A stretch of DNA of 64,000 nt from the NCBI RefSeq assembly GCF_007746075.1, contig NZ_CP036339.1, forward strand, positions 4,927,786 to 4,991,785, in the 5' to 3' direction. A program made the position numbers and the translations under genes. This DNA is from Lacipirellula limnantheis. GTDB taxonomy: Bacteria > Planctomycetota > Planctomycetia > Pirellulales > Lacipirellulaceae. A model generated the notes under the pieces. The model made no database searches. It was not told the DNA's origin and saw only the letters and a list, made by a program, of their open reading frames with translations. How positions within the stretch are numbered: the stretch's first letter is position 1; the number at the start of each line of letters is the position of its first letter. This document shows positions 8,468-16,427 of this stretch, piece by piece.

Positions 8468-8676
8468 CTTCGTCGCCCTCCAAGCCGCTCCGGCCGGCCG
8501 TGGTCCCGCGGTTGCCCCCCCGCTAGCACCCCCACAAAAAACCTGAAATTCTCTTGCATCCACCCATGAACACCGATACAGTATCCATGCGTACAGCAAA
8601 GAGGTGAACGCCCGGCGGTCGCAGCCGGCCAATTCCGATCTCACTCCTATTCTGCTATTAATAGGGACCCCAACTC

Positions 8677-9876
8677 ATGGTTGCTGCCACGACTGCCAAA
8701 CCAACGATCGCCAAACCCACGACTCCATCGAAAAACGGCATGGCTAAGAAAGACAAAGACAAGACTCCCGCCAAGAAGGGTGAGAAGGGCGTTCCCGATA
8801 AGAACGCCAAGAAGTCGGCCGCCGACGTCATGTTCGAGGGAAGTTCCGAACTGCGGAACACCGTCGCCGCGATTGAGAAGCAATACGGCGAGGGCTCGAT
8901 CATGCCCTTGGGAGCCGACAAGCTCCGCAAGATCGAAGGCATCTCCACCGGCAGCCTGTCGGTCGACCTCGCCCTCGGCGGCCAGGGAATTCCCCGCGGC
9001 CGCGTCATCGAATGCTTCGGCCCCGAATCGAGCGGCAAGACGACGCTCGCCCTTCATGTGGTCGCCCAGGCACAAAAGGCGGGCGGCATCGCCGCGTTCA
9101 TCGACGCCGAACACGCCCTCGACCCCAGCTGGGCTAAGAAGCTCGGCGTCGACCTCGAAACCCTCCTGGTCAGCCAGCCCGACTCCGGCGAAGAAGCAAT
9201 GACGATCACCGAGATGCTCGTCAAAAGCAACGCCGTCGACGTCATTGTCGTCGACTCGGTCGCCGCCCTCGTGCCGAAGAAGGAACTCGAAGGCGAGATC
9301 GGCGATTCGCACGTCGGCCTCCAGGCCCGGTTGATGAGCCAGTCGCTCCGCAAGCTGACTGGCGCCATTGCCAAGGCCAAAACCTCGGTCATCTTCATCA
9401 ACCAGATCCGCGAAAAGATCGGCGTCATGTTCGGCAGCCCCGAAACGACCCCCGGCGGTCGGGCGCTGAAGTTCTACGCCTCGTGCCGCATCGACGTCCG
9501 TCGCATCGGCCAACTGAAGGAAGGCGAAGACGTCGTCGGCCAACGGGTTCGCGTGAAGATCGTAAAGAACAAGGTCGCCCCGCCGTTCCGGGTCGCTGAG
9601 TTCGACATGATGCACACCGACGGCATCAGCTACGAGGGCGACATCCTCGATCTCGGCATGGAGAAAAAGTTCGTCGCCCGCACCGGCGCTTGGTTCCGCT
9701 ACGGCGAGATGCAGCTCGGCCAAGGCAAGGAAAAGGCCCGCGAGTTCCTCAAAGCCAATCCGCAAATTGCCGAGGAGATCAAGCAGAAAATCATGGCCGC
9801 CGGCGGCATCGAGGAATTGCCGGTCAGCAAGGTCTCCAGCGCCGACGACGAGGAAGACGCCGGCGACGAGTTTTAG
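8677..9876 (+). CDS. recA: RecA recombinase with Lys-rich N-terminal extension
   Basis: RecA forms ATP-dependent filaments on single-stranded DNA, pairs homologous strands and activates LexA-type self-cleavage. Evidence: Walker A GPESSGKT (about 115-122), [18 protein letters not shown] with the catalytic Glu region, L2-region [21 protein letters not shown], and an acidic C-terminal tail ([10 protein letters not shown]). At 399 aa it is longer than the usual 345-360 because of about 45 Lys/Ala/Thr-rich N-terminal residues before [17 protein letters not shown]. An internal ATG at codon 22 is an alternative start, so the extension could be 21 residues shorter. No LexA box of a standard type is evident. 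A strong terminator follows. Confidence 0.97.
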   Translation: MVAATTAKPTIAKPTTPSKNGMAKKDKDKTPAKKGEKGVPDKNAKKSAADVMFEGSSELRNTVAAIEKQYGEGSIMPLGADKLRKIEGISTGSLSVDLALGGQGIPRGRVIECFGPESSGKTTLALHVVAQAQKAGGIAAFIDAEHALDPSWAKKLGVDLETLLVSQPDSGEEAMTITEMLVKSNAVDVIVVDSVAALVPKKELEGEIGDSHVGLQARLMSQSLRKLTGAIAKAKTSVIFINQIREKIGVMFGSPETTPGGRALKFYASCRIDVRRIGQLKEGEDVVGQRVRVKIVKNKVAPPFRVAEFDMMHTDGISYEGDILDLGMEKKFVARTGAWFRYGEMQLGQGKEKAREFLKANPQIAEEIKQKIMAAGGIEELPVSKVSSADDEEDAGDEF

Positions 9877-9928
9877 TATTCGTCGGGCTGAGCCGGACCT
9901 TGGAAAGTTCAACTGCGAGACGAGCACG

Positions 9929-9970
9929 CGGGCGGGAGCGCCTCGAAGCCTCCCGCCCGTTCGCTTTATC
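9929..9970 (+). terminator. Rho-independent terminator after recA
   Basis: Perfect 10-bp stem CGGGCGGGAG (9929-9938) with CTCCCGCCCG (9950-9959), 11-nt loop, followed by a T-containing but weak tract (TTCGCTTTATC). Confidence 0.6.
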
Positions 9971-10170
9971 CCTCCCTCTTTACCAAAGGTGATCCCACCG
10001 GGGCGTTCCTTCGTCCCGGAAACTTCGAACCGATCTCACGCCTGCCCCGTAAGATGGCCGAGCCCCTATAATGAGGGCAAGGAACCTGCGAAGTAGCATT
10101 CCCGACGCGTTGGCGCTTCTTCCCCTGGCCGCTGTTGGCCCGCGCCATCCACTTCGGAGCTGAGCTGAGA

Positions 10171-11256
10171 ATGATTTCTCGAACGCTTGTGCGAATCGGT
10201 TTCGCGATCGTTGCCCTCTCGCTCTGGCTCCCCGCCGCCCGCGCCGACGACGCAGCGACCCCGACCGTCGCCCCCCAGGAGAGTGAAGTTCTCGCCGCCT
10301 CGCGCGAGATCGTTCGCGATGCCGCCGACTACAGCTTCCGCCGGTGGCTGCGCAACCGGGTGTGGGACGAGGAGGACGAAGCCCGTTACGGCCTGGTCTT
10401 CGACGAGAATTGGGAGACCGCGGCCGCCGCGGCGCCCGAGCTGCCGCTCGTCGTGTTGGTTCACGGTTACAACTCGAGTCCACTCCGCAATGGGGCGGTG
10501 TTGGAACCGGCTCGCGAGGCTGGGTTCCCCTGTGCGACGTTTGCTTACCCCAACGACTGGGAAATCTGCGAGTCTGCCGGCCGGCTGTCGCAGAGTCTCA
10601 AGCAAATCGCCCAGCAACATCCGCAGCAGAAGATTGCCCTGGTCACCCATTCAATGGGCGGGCTGGTGGCTCGCGCCTGCGTGGAGAGCGCCGAACTGGA
10701 CCCCGAGAATGTTTCCCGGCTGATCATGATCGCGCCGCCGACTCATGGCACGATGCTCGCCCATGTAGCCATTGCGACCGACGTCTGGGAGCACTGGCTC
10801 GGCCGCGCCGAAGGAGGGCCTTGGGCCCGTTGCCGCGACTCGGTGATCGACGGCCTTGGCGAAGCGGCCGACGACATGGTCCCCGGTTCGGGGTTCCTCG
10901 CCGACCTGAACGCTCGCCCCCGCAACCCTGATGTTCGCTACACCGTTTTCCTGGGTACCTGCGCTTCCGTGACCGAGGGCGAGATGAAGTGGATGCGGAC
11001 CGCGCTGCAGGAAACTGGCGGCCAATGTCCGGGGTTGCGAGATTGCACCGGCCGGTTCGACCAGCTCCTCTCCGACATGGAAGAGCTGGTCGAAGGCAAG
11101 GGAGACGGCGTCGTCGCGCTGAAGCGCGGCCGGCTCGACGGGGTGGATGACGTGATCGAGCTCCCGTTCGGCCACCTCAACTGCACTGGCGCCCGCGACT
11201 GTGAAGCGGTCGAACGGCTCCAGGCCGAGCTGCTGACGCGGCTGAAATCGAGCTAG
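10171..11256 (+). CDS. Exported alpha/beta hydrolase, 361 aa
   Basis: Start ATG at 10171 is preferred over 10135 because it begins a clean signal peptide (MISRTLVRIGFAIVALSLWL, cleavage near ARA-DD) and follows GGAGCTGAGCTGAGA. The body is an alpha/beta hydrolase: oxyanion strand VVLVHGYNSS (about 94-103) and nucleophile elbow THSMGG with Ser at about 161. A histidine late in the sequence (FGHLNCTG) could complete the triad. It resembles lipase/PGAP1-like esterases that act on envelope or extracellular esters; the substrate is unknown. Single gene between two terminator-bounded units. Confidence 0.8.
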   Translation: MISRTLVRIGFAIVALSLWLPAARADDAATPTVAPQESEVLAASREIVRDAADYSFRRWLRNRVWDEEDEARYGLVFDENWETAAAAAPELPLVVLVHGYNSSPLRNGAVLEPAREAGFPCATFAYPNDWEICESAGRLSQSLKQIAQQHPQQKIALVTHSMGGLVARACVESAELDPENVSRLIMIAPPTHGTMLAHVAIATDVWEHWLGRAEGGPWARCRDSVIDGLGEAADDMVPGSGFLADLNARPRNPDVRYTVFLGTCASVTEGEMKWMRTALQETGGQCPGLRDCTGRFDQLLSDMEELVEGKGDGVVALKRGRLDGVDDVIELPFGHLNCTGARDCEAVERLQAELLTRLKSS

Positions 11257-11545
11257 CCAGGCGCGCCGGCTCTTGTCGAGTCGCTACCAGCCGCCGCCGC
11301 GCTTTACGAAGAATGCGCGATGCGGTTTTTACGTCGTTGCCGGGAAACGCCCCCGATTCGGCGGCAATTGACGAGTGACGCGCGGTAGGAACTCAACCTG
11401 TCGAGCGTGCGTACATGTCAAGGCCGAATCCGAAAAACGCCGCAATCTGCTATCTATCCACGGTGGTAGCGTCCGGTATACTGTCGGTCTAGTCCGCGGC
11501 ATGGTCCGAGGCACGGTTTTTCGTTTTTCTCAGGGAGTCCCAATC

Positions 11546-11923
11546 ATGGGCAAGAAGTTATACGTAGGCAACTTGGCCTACGGTATCAGCGACAGCGATC
11601 TCGAGCAGCTCTTTTCGGCCTTCGGCACCGTGCAGTCTGCTCAGGTGATCATGGACCGCGACACGGGTCGTTCGAAGGGTTTCGGGTTCGTCGAGATGGG
11701 TTCGGATCAAGACGCGCAAGCCGCGATCAACGGTCTGAACGGCACCGAATCACAAGGCCGTGCGCTGACGGTCAACGAAGCGCGTCCGAAGGAACCTCGT
11801 AGCGGCGGCGGTGGCGGCGGCTACGGCGGCGGCGGTGGTTACGGCGGCGGTGGCGGCGGCAAGCGCGGTGGTGGCGGCGGCGGCGGTTATGGCGGCGGTG
11901 GCGGCGGCGGACGACGCTACTAA
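11546..11923 (+). CDS. Glycine-rich RNA-binding protein (RRM), 125 aa
   Basis: The start at 11546 follows AGGGAGTCCCAATC and begins directly with the RRM; the frame's upstream extension is not convincing. RNP2 is LYVGNLAY (about 4-11) and RNP1 is RSKGFGFVEM (about 43-52), so the single-stranded RNA-binding surface is intact. The C-terminal 40 residues are almost all Gly with Tyr, Lys and Arg, ending GGRRY, like plant and cyanobacterial glycine-rich RNA-binding proteins. Such proteins often act as cold-responsive RNA chaperones; this role is inference. A TATACT -10-like box lies near 11476 without a clear -35. A very strong terminator follows. Confidence 0.92.
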   Translation: MGKKLYVGNLAYGISDSDLEQLFSAFGTVQSAQVIMDRDTGRSKGFGFVEMGSDQDAQAAINGLNGTESQGRALTVNEARPKEPRSGGGGGGYGGGGGYGGGGGGKRGGGGGGGYGGGGGGGRRY

Positions 11924-11980
11924 AGCTCTTCCCGATCAGATCGGCCTCGGGCAGCGGCTGAAAGATTGAAAAACCAAAGA

Positions 11981-12013
11981 ACCGCCCGCTGGTTTCCAGC
12001 GGGCGGTTTTTTT
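11981..12013 (+). terminator. Strong rho-independent terminator
   Basis: Perfect 12-bp stem ACCGCCCGCTGG (11981-11992) and CCAGCGGGCGGT (11996-12007), 3-nt loop, followed by a run of T. It ends the RRM gene transcript. Confidence 0.92.
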
Positions 12014-12076
12014 GCAATCAAGCACGCAACGGATTGAAATCGGCGGCAGCACGGGCACTCTTCTTCCGGAGTTTCC

Positions 12077-13456
12077 ATGAAATCAACTGTCCTCACTCGA
12101 CGCGGCGCCTTGAAGTGCTCACTGGCGTGGGCGGGCGCCGCGGTGTGGACGCATCGTGCGCCGCGCGCTTTGGGCTTCACGAACGCGAATGCTCGGCCGC
12201 GCGTTGCTGCCATCGGCACGGGAAGCCGCTGGTGCCAACGGGCTACAGGTATTGATGGCCCCCACGGTTCGGCGCCGAGCTTCGTTCCGTTCGGCGACTA
12301 CGTCGCCGTATGCGACGTCGACGCCGATCGTCTTGGGTTGGCCGTAGACGTTGTTCAAGAGTGGACCGGTAAAGCGCCAGACGCCTATGGCGACTATCGG
12401 CGCGTCATCGATCGCAACGACGTCGACGTCGTCCAAATTTCGACTCCTGATCATTGGCATGCCAAGATTGCGATCGAAGCGATGCTCGCTGGCAAAGATG
12501 TTTACTGCGAGAAGCCCATGACGCTCACGATCGACGAAGGTCGGTTGATGTGCGAGGTCTGCCGGAAGACCGGCAGAGTCGTCCAGATCGGCACCCAACA
12601 GCGCAGCGACGAGTCCTTCCTTACCGCGCTCGCGATCATTCGCGACGGACGCATCGGTACGATTAAGAAAGCGACTTGCGCCATCGGCGGCGGGCCGACG
12701 AGCCCCGTCATCCCGCAAGTCGCGGCGCCGAAGAACCTTGACTGGAACCAATGGCTCGGCCCGGCGCCCGATGCCGGCTACCGGTACTTGGCCGGCGACA
12801 ATGGAGAAACGCAAAGCTGGTCGCGGTGCCACTACGAATTCCGCTGGTGGTACGAGTACTCCGGCGGCAAGCTAACCGATTGGGGCGCACATCACGTCGA
12901 CATTGCGACCTGGGCGATGGAGAAGGGCGCCACGGGCCCAACGCTGATTGAACCGTTGGCAGTGAAGCATCCGGTGCCTTTCAGCGCTGGTTTCCCCACT
13001 GACGACACGCAGTACAACACAGCCACCGAGTTTTTGATCAAGGCGACGTTCGCCGACGGGATGGAGTTGGAGATAAGGCACGACGGCGACAACGGCATTC
13101 TCTTCGAGGGGACCGAAGGAAGGCTCTTCGTCAATCGCGGCAAGGTGGCGGGCGCAGCCGTCGACGACCTTGCCAATCGACCGCTGCCGGATGGGGCGCT
13201 GCGCGCGGTCTACAAAGGGAAAGAACCGACCGACCACTTCCGCAACTTCTTCGATGCGGTGGTCGACCGTTCTGAGCCAATTTCAGATGTGCACAGCCAT
13301 CACCGTGCACTTACCACTTGCCATCTCGCCGGCATCGCGGCCCGACTCGGCCGCACGATTCGTTGGTCGCCCACGGCGGAGAAGATCGTCGATGATCCGC
13401 AGGCGCAGAGCTTTGTGTCACGCGCGCCACGGAACGGATTTGAGACGGAAGTTTGA
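12077..13456 (+). CDS. Exported Gfo/Idh/MocA-family oxidoreductase
   Basis: NAD(P)-dependent sugar or inositol dehydrogenase-like protein of 459 aa. The N-terminus has a Tat-type signal (TRRGALKCSLAWAGAAVW), so it is probably exported folded with bound cofactor. The Rossmann fold starts with VAAIGTGSRW, where the usual GxGxxG is altered. The family lysine motif is present in DVYCEKPMT, and the catalytic region holds GGKLTDWGAHHVD. Planctomycetes carry many such Tat-exported paralogues; substrates are mostly unknown. CCGGAG provides the ribosome site. It lies just outside the left boundary of the integrative element. Confidence 0.88.
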   Translation: MKSTVLTRRGALKCSLAWAGAAVWTHRAPRALGFTNANARPRVAAIGTGSRWCQRATGIDGPHGSAPSFVPFGDYVAVCDVDADRLGLAVDVVQEWTGKAPDAYGDYRRVIDRNDVDVVQISTPDHWHAKIAIEAMLAGKDVYCEKPMTLTIDEGRLMCEVCRKTGRVVQIGTQQRSDESFLTALAIIRDGRIGTIKKATCAIGGGPTSPVIPQVAAPKNLDWNQWLGPAPDAGYRYLAGDNGETQSWSRCHYEFRWWYEYSGGKLTDWGAHHVDIATWAMEKGATGPTLIEPLAVKHPVPFSAGFPTDDTQYNTATEFLIKATFADGMELEIRHDGDNGILFEGTEGRLFVNRGKVAGAAVDDLANRPLPDGALRAVYKGKEPTDHFRNFFDAVVDRSEPISDVHSHHRALTTCHLAGIAARLGRTIRWSPTAEKIVDDPQAQSFVSRAPRNGFETEV

Positions 13457-13494
13457 AGCGCCGTCGCAACGGCTCGCATTGAATCGATAGCGAC

Positions 13495-13543
13495 TTGAGT
13501 GGGCGATGAGGGGCTCGAACCCCCGACATTCACGGTGTAAGCG
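13495..13543. repeat. attL: displaced tRNA-Val 3' half
   Basis: Identical over 49 bp to 28747-28795. It contains the T-arm and part of the anticodon arm, then diverges exactly where the element's own sequence begins. It is not a functional tRNA: the D-arm and 5' acceptor strand are missing. Confidence 0.9.
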
Positions 13544-13682
13544 ATGCCGGCCCGAGTAGCTTTTCTCAGCATTTCCCGGGGTTTAGTAGCATTCTAGGGG
13601 CAGGGCAGGGCATTGCAAGCAATTGCACGCGATGGCGATAATTGTCGGGAAATAGCGGTACTCGGGTGGCGCACAGTGGGCG

Positions 13683-13704
13683 CAAACCGGTAAATACCGT
13701 TTTG
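13683..13704. promoter_or_regulatory. 22-bp palindrome near left element end
   Basis: Matches the reverse complement of 28655-28676 with one mismatch (arms CAAACCGGTA and TACCGTTTTG around AA). It lies 140 bp inside the left att repeat. The pair is a good candidate for integrase/excisionase arm sites or for binding sites of an element-encoded repressor. Confidence 0.6.
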
Positions 13705-13732
13705 TCAGAGCAGGGTTCAGGGGGCGAGGGAT

Positions 13733-14110
13733 ATGGGGAGCGACCATTTTCGTGCGATTGCGGCCATGCAGGGGCGGCTAAAGGCAGCCCGATGCCGGTT
13801 CTCTGAGGATGAATATGCCGATGCTCAGCGAGCCCTTGAGCAGCTGAGCAGTTACGAGCTTTCAACTCTTCAAGACATCGCCCCCAGCGCCGCAGGTGAC
13901 AAATCTTGGGCGCCCATCACCGACTTCGTGGGCGACGACGACAGCCCTGATGACATGACGGCCGTTAGCGCCGCGGCCAGCCGCCTTGAAGCTATGGGGC
14001 TAATTGAGAGCGAGTCACCTGCAGCCGGGGACGAGGCCCGTATCGACCTTATGCGGTATCGAGCGACAGATCTGGGGCGCCGGTTTGTCAACGCCGTTCG
14101 AAGCGACTGA
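13733..14110 (+). CDS. Hypothetical protein in element, 125 aa
   Basis: Soluble helical protein. The N-terminal half (about 1-45) is helical (MQGRLKAARCRFSEDEYADAQ omitted in part) and rich in Ala and Arg; the middle is acidic (FVGDDDSPDDMTA). The C-terminal half reads like a winged-helix fragment (AASRLEAMGLIESES, then RYRATDLGRRFVNAV), so a DNA-binding role is possible. It is the first gene inside the left end, opposite in direction to the replication module. No family named with certainty. Confidence 0.6.
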   Translation: MGSDHFRAIAAMQGRLKAARCRFSEDEYADAQRALEQLSSYELSTLQDIAPSAAGDKSWAPITDFVGDDDSPDDMTAVSAAASRLEAMGLIESESPAAGDEARIDLMRYRATDLGRRFVNAVRSD

Positions 14111-14253
14111 GGGAGAACATCGCCGCCGACTTATGTCAGGGATGCCATTGCTGGGTCTCCAACGGGTTAGGGGGAAATTGTTGACTCGAATCTCTGAACT
14201 GCTTATGCTGACGCACAGCTGACCGTGGGGGGAACAACACGGGAGCTAGACTA

Positions 14254-14883
14254 ATGAGGCATCTTCTTATCGTTCTCTTTTTGCTGGGTATTTCCCCGGC
14301 CATGCCTGCTGGTGCCATTCCAATTCAGTATCAATTCACGATACAAACGGGGGCCTTTTCGCACCCTGCCAGCCACCCGCTTCGCAACGGCGCTACGCTC
14401 GAACTGGCATTTGTTTGGGATGCTGCGACTCTGGAGCCCACAGAATCCGGCCCATTCATCACGGGATGGCGTCCCCGTGATGCGGCGTCAACTGTCACAG
14501 TAGTAGGCACGAGTGCGAATGATGGCGTATATCAATTGACTCCAGCACCCAACACTAATTTCAAGTGGATTTTTTTTGACGATGTTGGCACGGGGTCTGA
14601 CGACCAGATATTCTTCCCTCCAGTAGATTTCATCATTGGCGGCGTCAAAGTTGGTATTTCTCTCCCGATAGCCCGATTCGACAAAACTACGGTGAGTCGC
14701 GGAGGTTATATTTATCCCTTTGCTTTTGAGAATGGCGACGCGAAGTGGGGGCTCACAGGAGTGAGCGTTCCAGGCGGGGGCCGGCTTGTCAGTGGCTCGG
14801 CCACATTTGTGCCGGAGCCAATTGGCGGCGTTCTTATGACTTCCGCCCTCCTCTCCCTCGCCGCCCTCCGTCGCCGCAAATAA
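14254..14883 (+). CDS. PEP-CTERM exported protein, 209 aa
   Basis: Signal peptide at residues 1-21 (MRHLLIVLFLLGISPAMPAG), a beta-rich exported domain (about 22-180) and a C-terminal PEP-CTERM sorting signal: VPEPIGG, hydrophobic helix, then the basic tail RRRK. This signal directs export and processing by exosortase, which is encoded elsewhere. The middle domain is not recognised. It is cargo on the integrative element. The stop codon starts a TAACCCCGCCGCC motif that recurs after two other genes. Start ATG at 14254 fits the signal peptide. Confidence 0.85.
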   Translation: MRHLLIVLFLLGISPAMPAGAIPIQYQFTIQTGAFSHPASHPLRNGATLELAFVWDAATLEPTESGPFITGWRPRDAASTVTVVGTSANDGVYQLTPAPNTNFKWIFFDDVGTGSDDQIFFPPVDFIIGGVKVGISLPIARFDKTTVSRGGYIYPFAFENGDAKWGLTGVSVPGGGRLVSGSATFVPEPIGGVLMTSALLSLAALRRRK

Positions 14884-14899
14884 CCCCGCCGCCCATGCC

Positions 14900-15061
14900 A
14901 TGCAAGCTATCAGCTGTTCCATTGTTGTGTTGTCTGGCGCGTTAATGTGCTCTTCCGCAACGCTTGCCGGCTTCAACCCGATTTCGTTCATCCTCGGGCT
15001 TGGCGTGCTAATCATCGGCCTCTACGCTTGGGCGCTGACTTGCACCCGTCCGAACAAATAA
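14900..15061 (+). CDS. Small membrane protein, 53 aa
   Basis: Short frame read directly, start ATG 14900, stop TAA 15059-15061. The N-terminus is signal-like (ISCSIVVLSGALMCSSATLA) and a second hydrophobic segment follows (FILGLGVLIIGLYAWAL), ending TCTRPNK. It may be a two-pass or secreted-and-anchored microprotein. It starts 17 bp after the PEP-CTERM gene stop, so the two are likely cotranscribed. Its stop is again followed by CCCCGCCGCC. Function unknown. Confidence 0.5.
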   Translation: MQAISCSIVVLSGALMCSSATLAGFNPISFILGLGVLIIGLYAWALTCTRPNK

Positions 15062-15202
15062 CCCCGCCGCCTGCCCGACTTCTGCTATTGCGGCTCTCTC
15101 TCTCCTTTCTGCGACTATCTCGCGCCCAATCCCCCCTGGGCTTATTACTGGTCGGCGTCCGTACTGGCGGCGCCGGCTGGCATTTTCAATTCAGGCGGAA
15201 CG

Positions 15203-15246
15203 CCACGCCGGTCAGGGTCGTTGGGCAGTACACCCGACCGGCGTGG
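15203..15246. repeat. Long imperfect hairpin in element
   Basis: Left arm CCACGCCGGTC-A-GGGT (15203-15218) pairs with ACCCGACCGGCGTGG (15232-15246), 15 pairs with one bulged A and a 13-nt loop. No T-run follows, so a terminator is unlikely. Its role is unknown. Confidence 0.5.
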
Positions 15247-15306
15247 CCTCCATTTGCGTTACCGCCGCCGCCTGCCCGCGACGGGGCTTGCCCAAGGCTT
15301 GGACAA

Positions 15307-15326
15307 TTGGGGATTCGCATCCCCAA
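15307..15326. terminator. Hairpin at convergent gene end
   Basis: TTGGGGAT-TCGC-ATCCCCAA, 8-bp perfect stem, abutting the stop codon of the 37 aa minus-strand ORF. It may act as a transcript end structure. No T-tract. Confidence 0.35.
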
Positions 15327-15440
15327 CTAGCGCCGCCGAGCCTTAAACGGCAGCACGTCACGCCACGCCGCCGCACTCTTGAACGGCTTCGGCGGGTCTC
15401 GTAGGTCCATCGTGCCGGGGTCTTCGGTCAGGGATGCCAT
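15327..15440 (-). CDS. Small protein, 37 aa, ideal ribosome site
   Basis: Short frame read directly: ATG at 15438-15440 preceded by CTGGAGGATTC, an almost perfect Shine-Dalgarno. The product begins MASLTEDPGTMDLRDPPKPF and ends in basic FKARRR. Strongly charged, no membrane segment. Small basic proteins of this kind are frequent in phage-like elements. Possibly in an operon with the 49 aa ORF upstream, whose stop is 18 bp away. Confidence 0.45.
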   Translation of the reverse strand: MASLTEDPGTMDLRDPPKPFKSAAAWRDVLPFKARRR

Positions 15441-15458
15441 GAATCCTCCAGGGTCAAA

Positions 15459-15608
15459 TTAGTGTGCTACAGATTCGATGCTCCTGTCGGCGGCGGGCTC
15501 TGGTGAGTCTCCTTCCCAGTGCCCGCCGCCGTTCTTAATTGCTACCGGCAAGAATCCGGCACCGCGGCACAAGTACGCAGGATTTGTCAGGCACGGTGCG
15601 GGTGCCAA
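15459..15608 (-). CDS. Possible small protein, 49 aa, TTG start
   Basis: Inside a longer open frame, a TTG at 15606-15608 preceded by AAAGGAGTATTGTT gives a 49 aa product (LAPAPCLTNPAYLCRGAG..., then KNGGGHWEGDSPEP). The ribosome site and the tight spacing to the 37 aa ORF argue for translation; the non-ATG start and size argue for caution. Confidence 0.3.
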   Translation of the reverse strand: MAPAPCLTNPAYLCRGAGFLPVAIKNGGGHWEGDSPEPAADRSIESVAH

Positions 15609-15739
15609 AACAATACTCCTTTGGTAGCTTCCGGGCGGCGCCGAGGCGTTGTTGTGTCGACCCTCAGCAAGTCGGCCCGCCCGGATCTTATAGGAGCCCC
15701 GCCTGCCCACGCGCGGGGTGAACCCGCTACACTGCATCT

Positions 15740-15886
15740 ATGCGACGCATTTCGCTGCGACAAATGCTTGTGATCGTTACCGCGCTGACGCTGCTCGTCG
15801 GGCTTTTAACTTGGGTGGCACGATCCGTTGAAGCCGATGTGCAGCGCATCAATGCCGGCCGTGAGCGACTTCGAAGCTCAAACTAA
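15740..15886 (+). CDS. Small membrane protein, 48 aa
   Basis: Short frame read directly, ATG at 15740, TAA at 15884-15886. Basic start (MRRISLRQ), one hydrophobic helix (MLVIVTALTLLVGLLTWV), then a charged amphipathic tail (EADVQRINAGRERLRSSN). Looks like a single-pass membrane microprotein. The stop is followed by CCCCGCCGCCTGCCC, as after the 53 aa ORF. Function unknown. Confidence 0.5.
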   Translation: MRRISLRQMLVIVTALTLLVGLLTWVARSVEADVQRINAGRERLRSSN

Positions 15887-16427
15887 CCCCGCCGCCTGCC
15901 CGCGACGGAATTGGAAAGCACGCTGCACATCAGGCGCATGCTTCATCGCCTCCAATGTTTGCTTTTCCTGGCGAGAACTCGCCCCACGACCGCAAGGCAA
16001 TCGGCGATCGCTTGCTTTAGTTAAGTGGACGGAAGCGCGCAGCTAACTAGACAACCATCAGCCAGCGTCAGTCAACGATCGCATCCAGAATGGCGCGGAA
16101 ACGCCAAGCAAAGTGCCGCGACACGACGCCATCGGCCCCGAACGCGTGGTACGCTGAACGACGGCGGACGTTCTAGCACACGTCGGATGCAAATGAGCAA
16201 TGCTCGCGAGAGGGGAACAACCTACCGGTCTTGCGGCGATCGACCGAGGTGTTGATTAGATCGCCCCGACCCCCAAGGGTTAATTCCAGAACTCAACACG
16301 CTGGCAGAAATTGTCTCGCAATCTGCGTTGGCGATTAGTGCCACGCTGCAAAACTTCTCCGACCAATGAAAGCGAAGCTCGGAGAGGCCGCGCGAACTTC
16401 CAGCGAGCTGATGACGAACGAAATCGC
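15887..16427. other. Intergenic stretch inside element, nothing recognised
   Basis: About 540 bp between the 48 aa ORF and the end of the broken endonuclease gene. Short frames here have no ribosome sites and poor composition. No strong palindrome or known RNA was seen. Confidence 0.4.

Larger units (their letters stand above)
7377..8676. other. Repeat-rich intergenic region upstream of recA
   Basis: About 1.3 kb without a convincing gene. It contains the two copies of a 98-bp hairpin repeat and three copies of a 40-bp repeat annotated separately. Frames through the 40-bp units give strings such as HPPNPRKSA, which are translation artefacts. The last 130 bp hold the recA promoter region, including the small palindrome GATACAGTATC at about 8575-8585. 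Confidence 0.6.

Noticed and set aside
8540-8676. Standard LexA box before recA
   Set aside because: Neither CTGT-N8-ACAG nor GAAC-N4-GTTC is present; only the shorter palindrome GATACAGTATC.
8647-9927. Long minus-strand frame of 426 codons opposite recA
   Set aside because: It mirrors recA codons, has no family motif, and GC-rich genes commonly leave such antisense frames open.
13501-13570. Second tRNA-Val gene at the left element end
   Set aside because: Only the 3' half is present; no D-arm or 5' acceptor strand. It is the att repeat.
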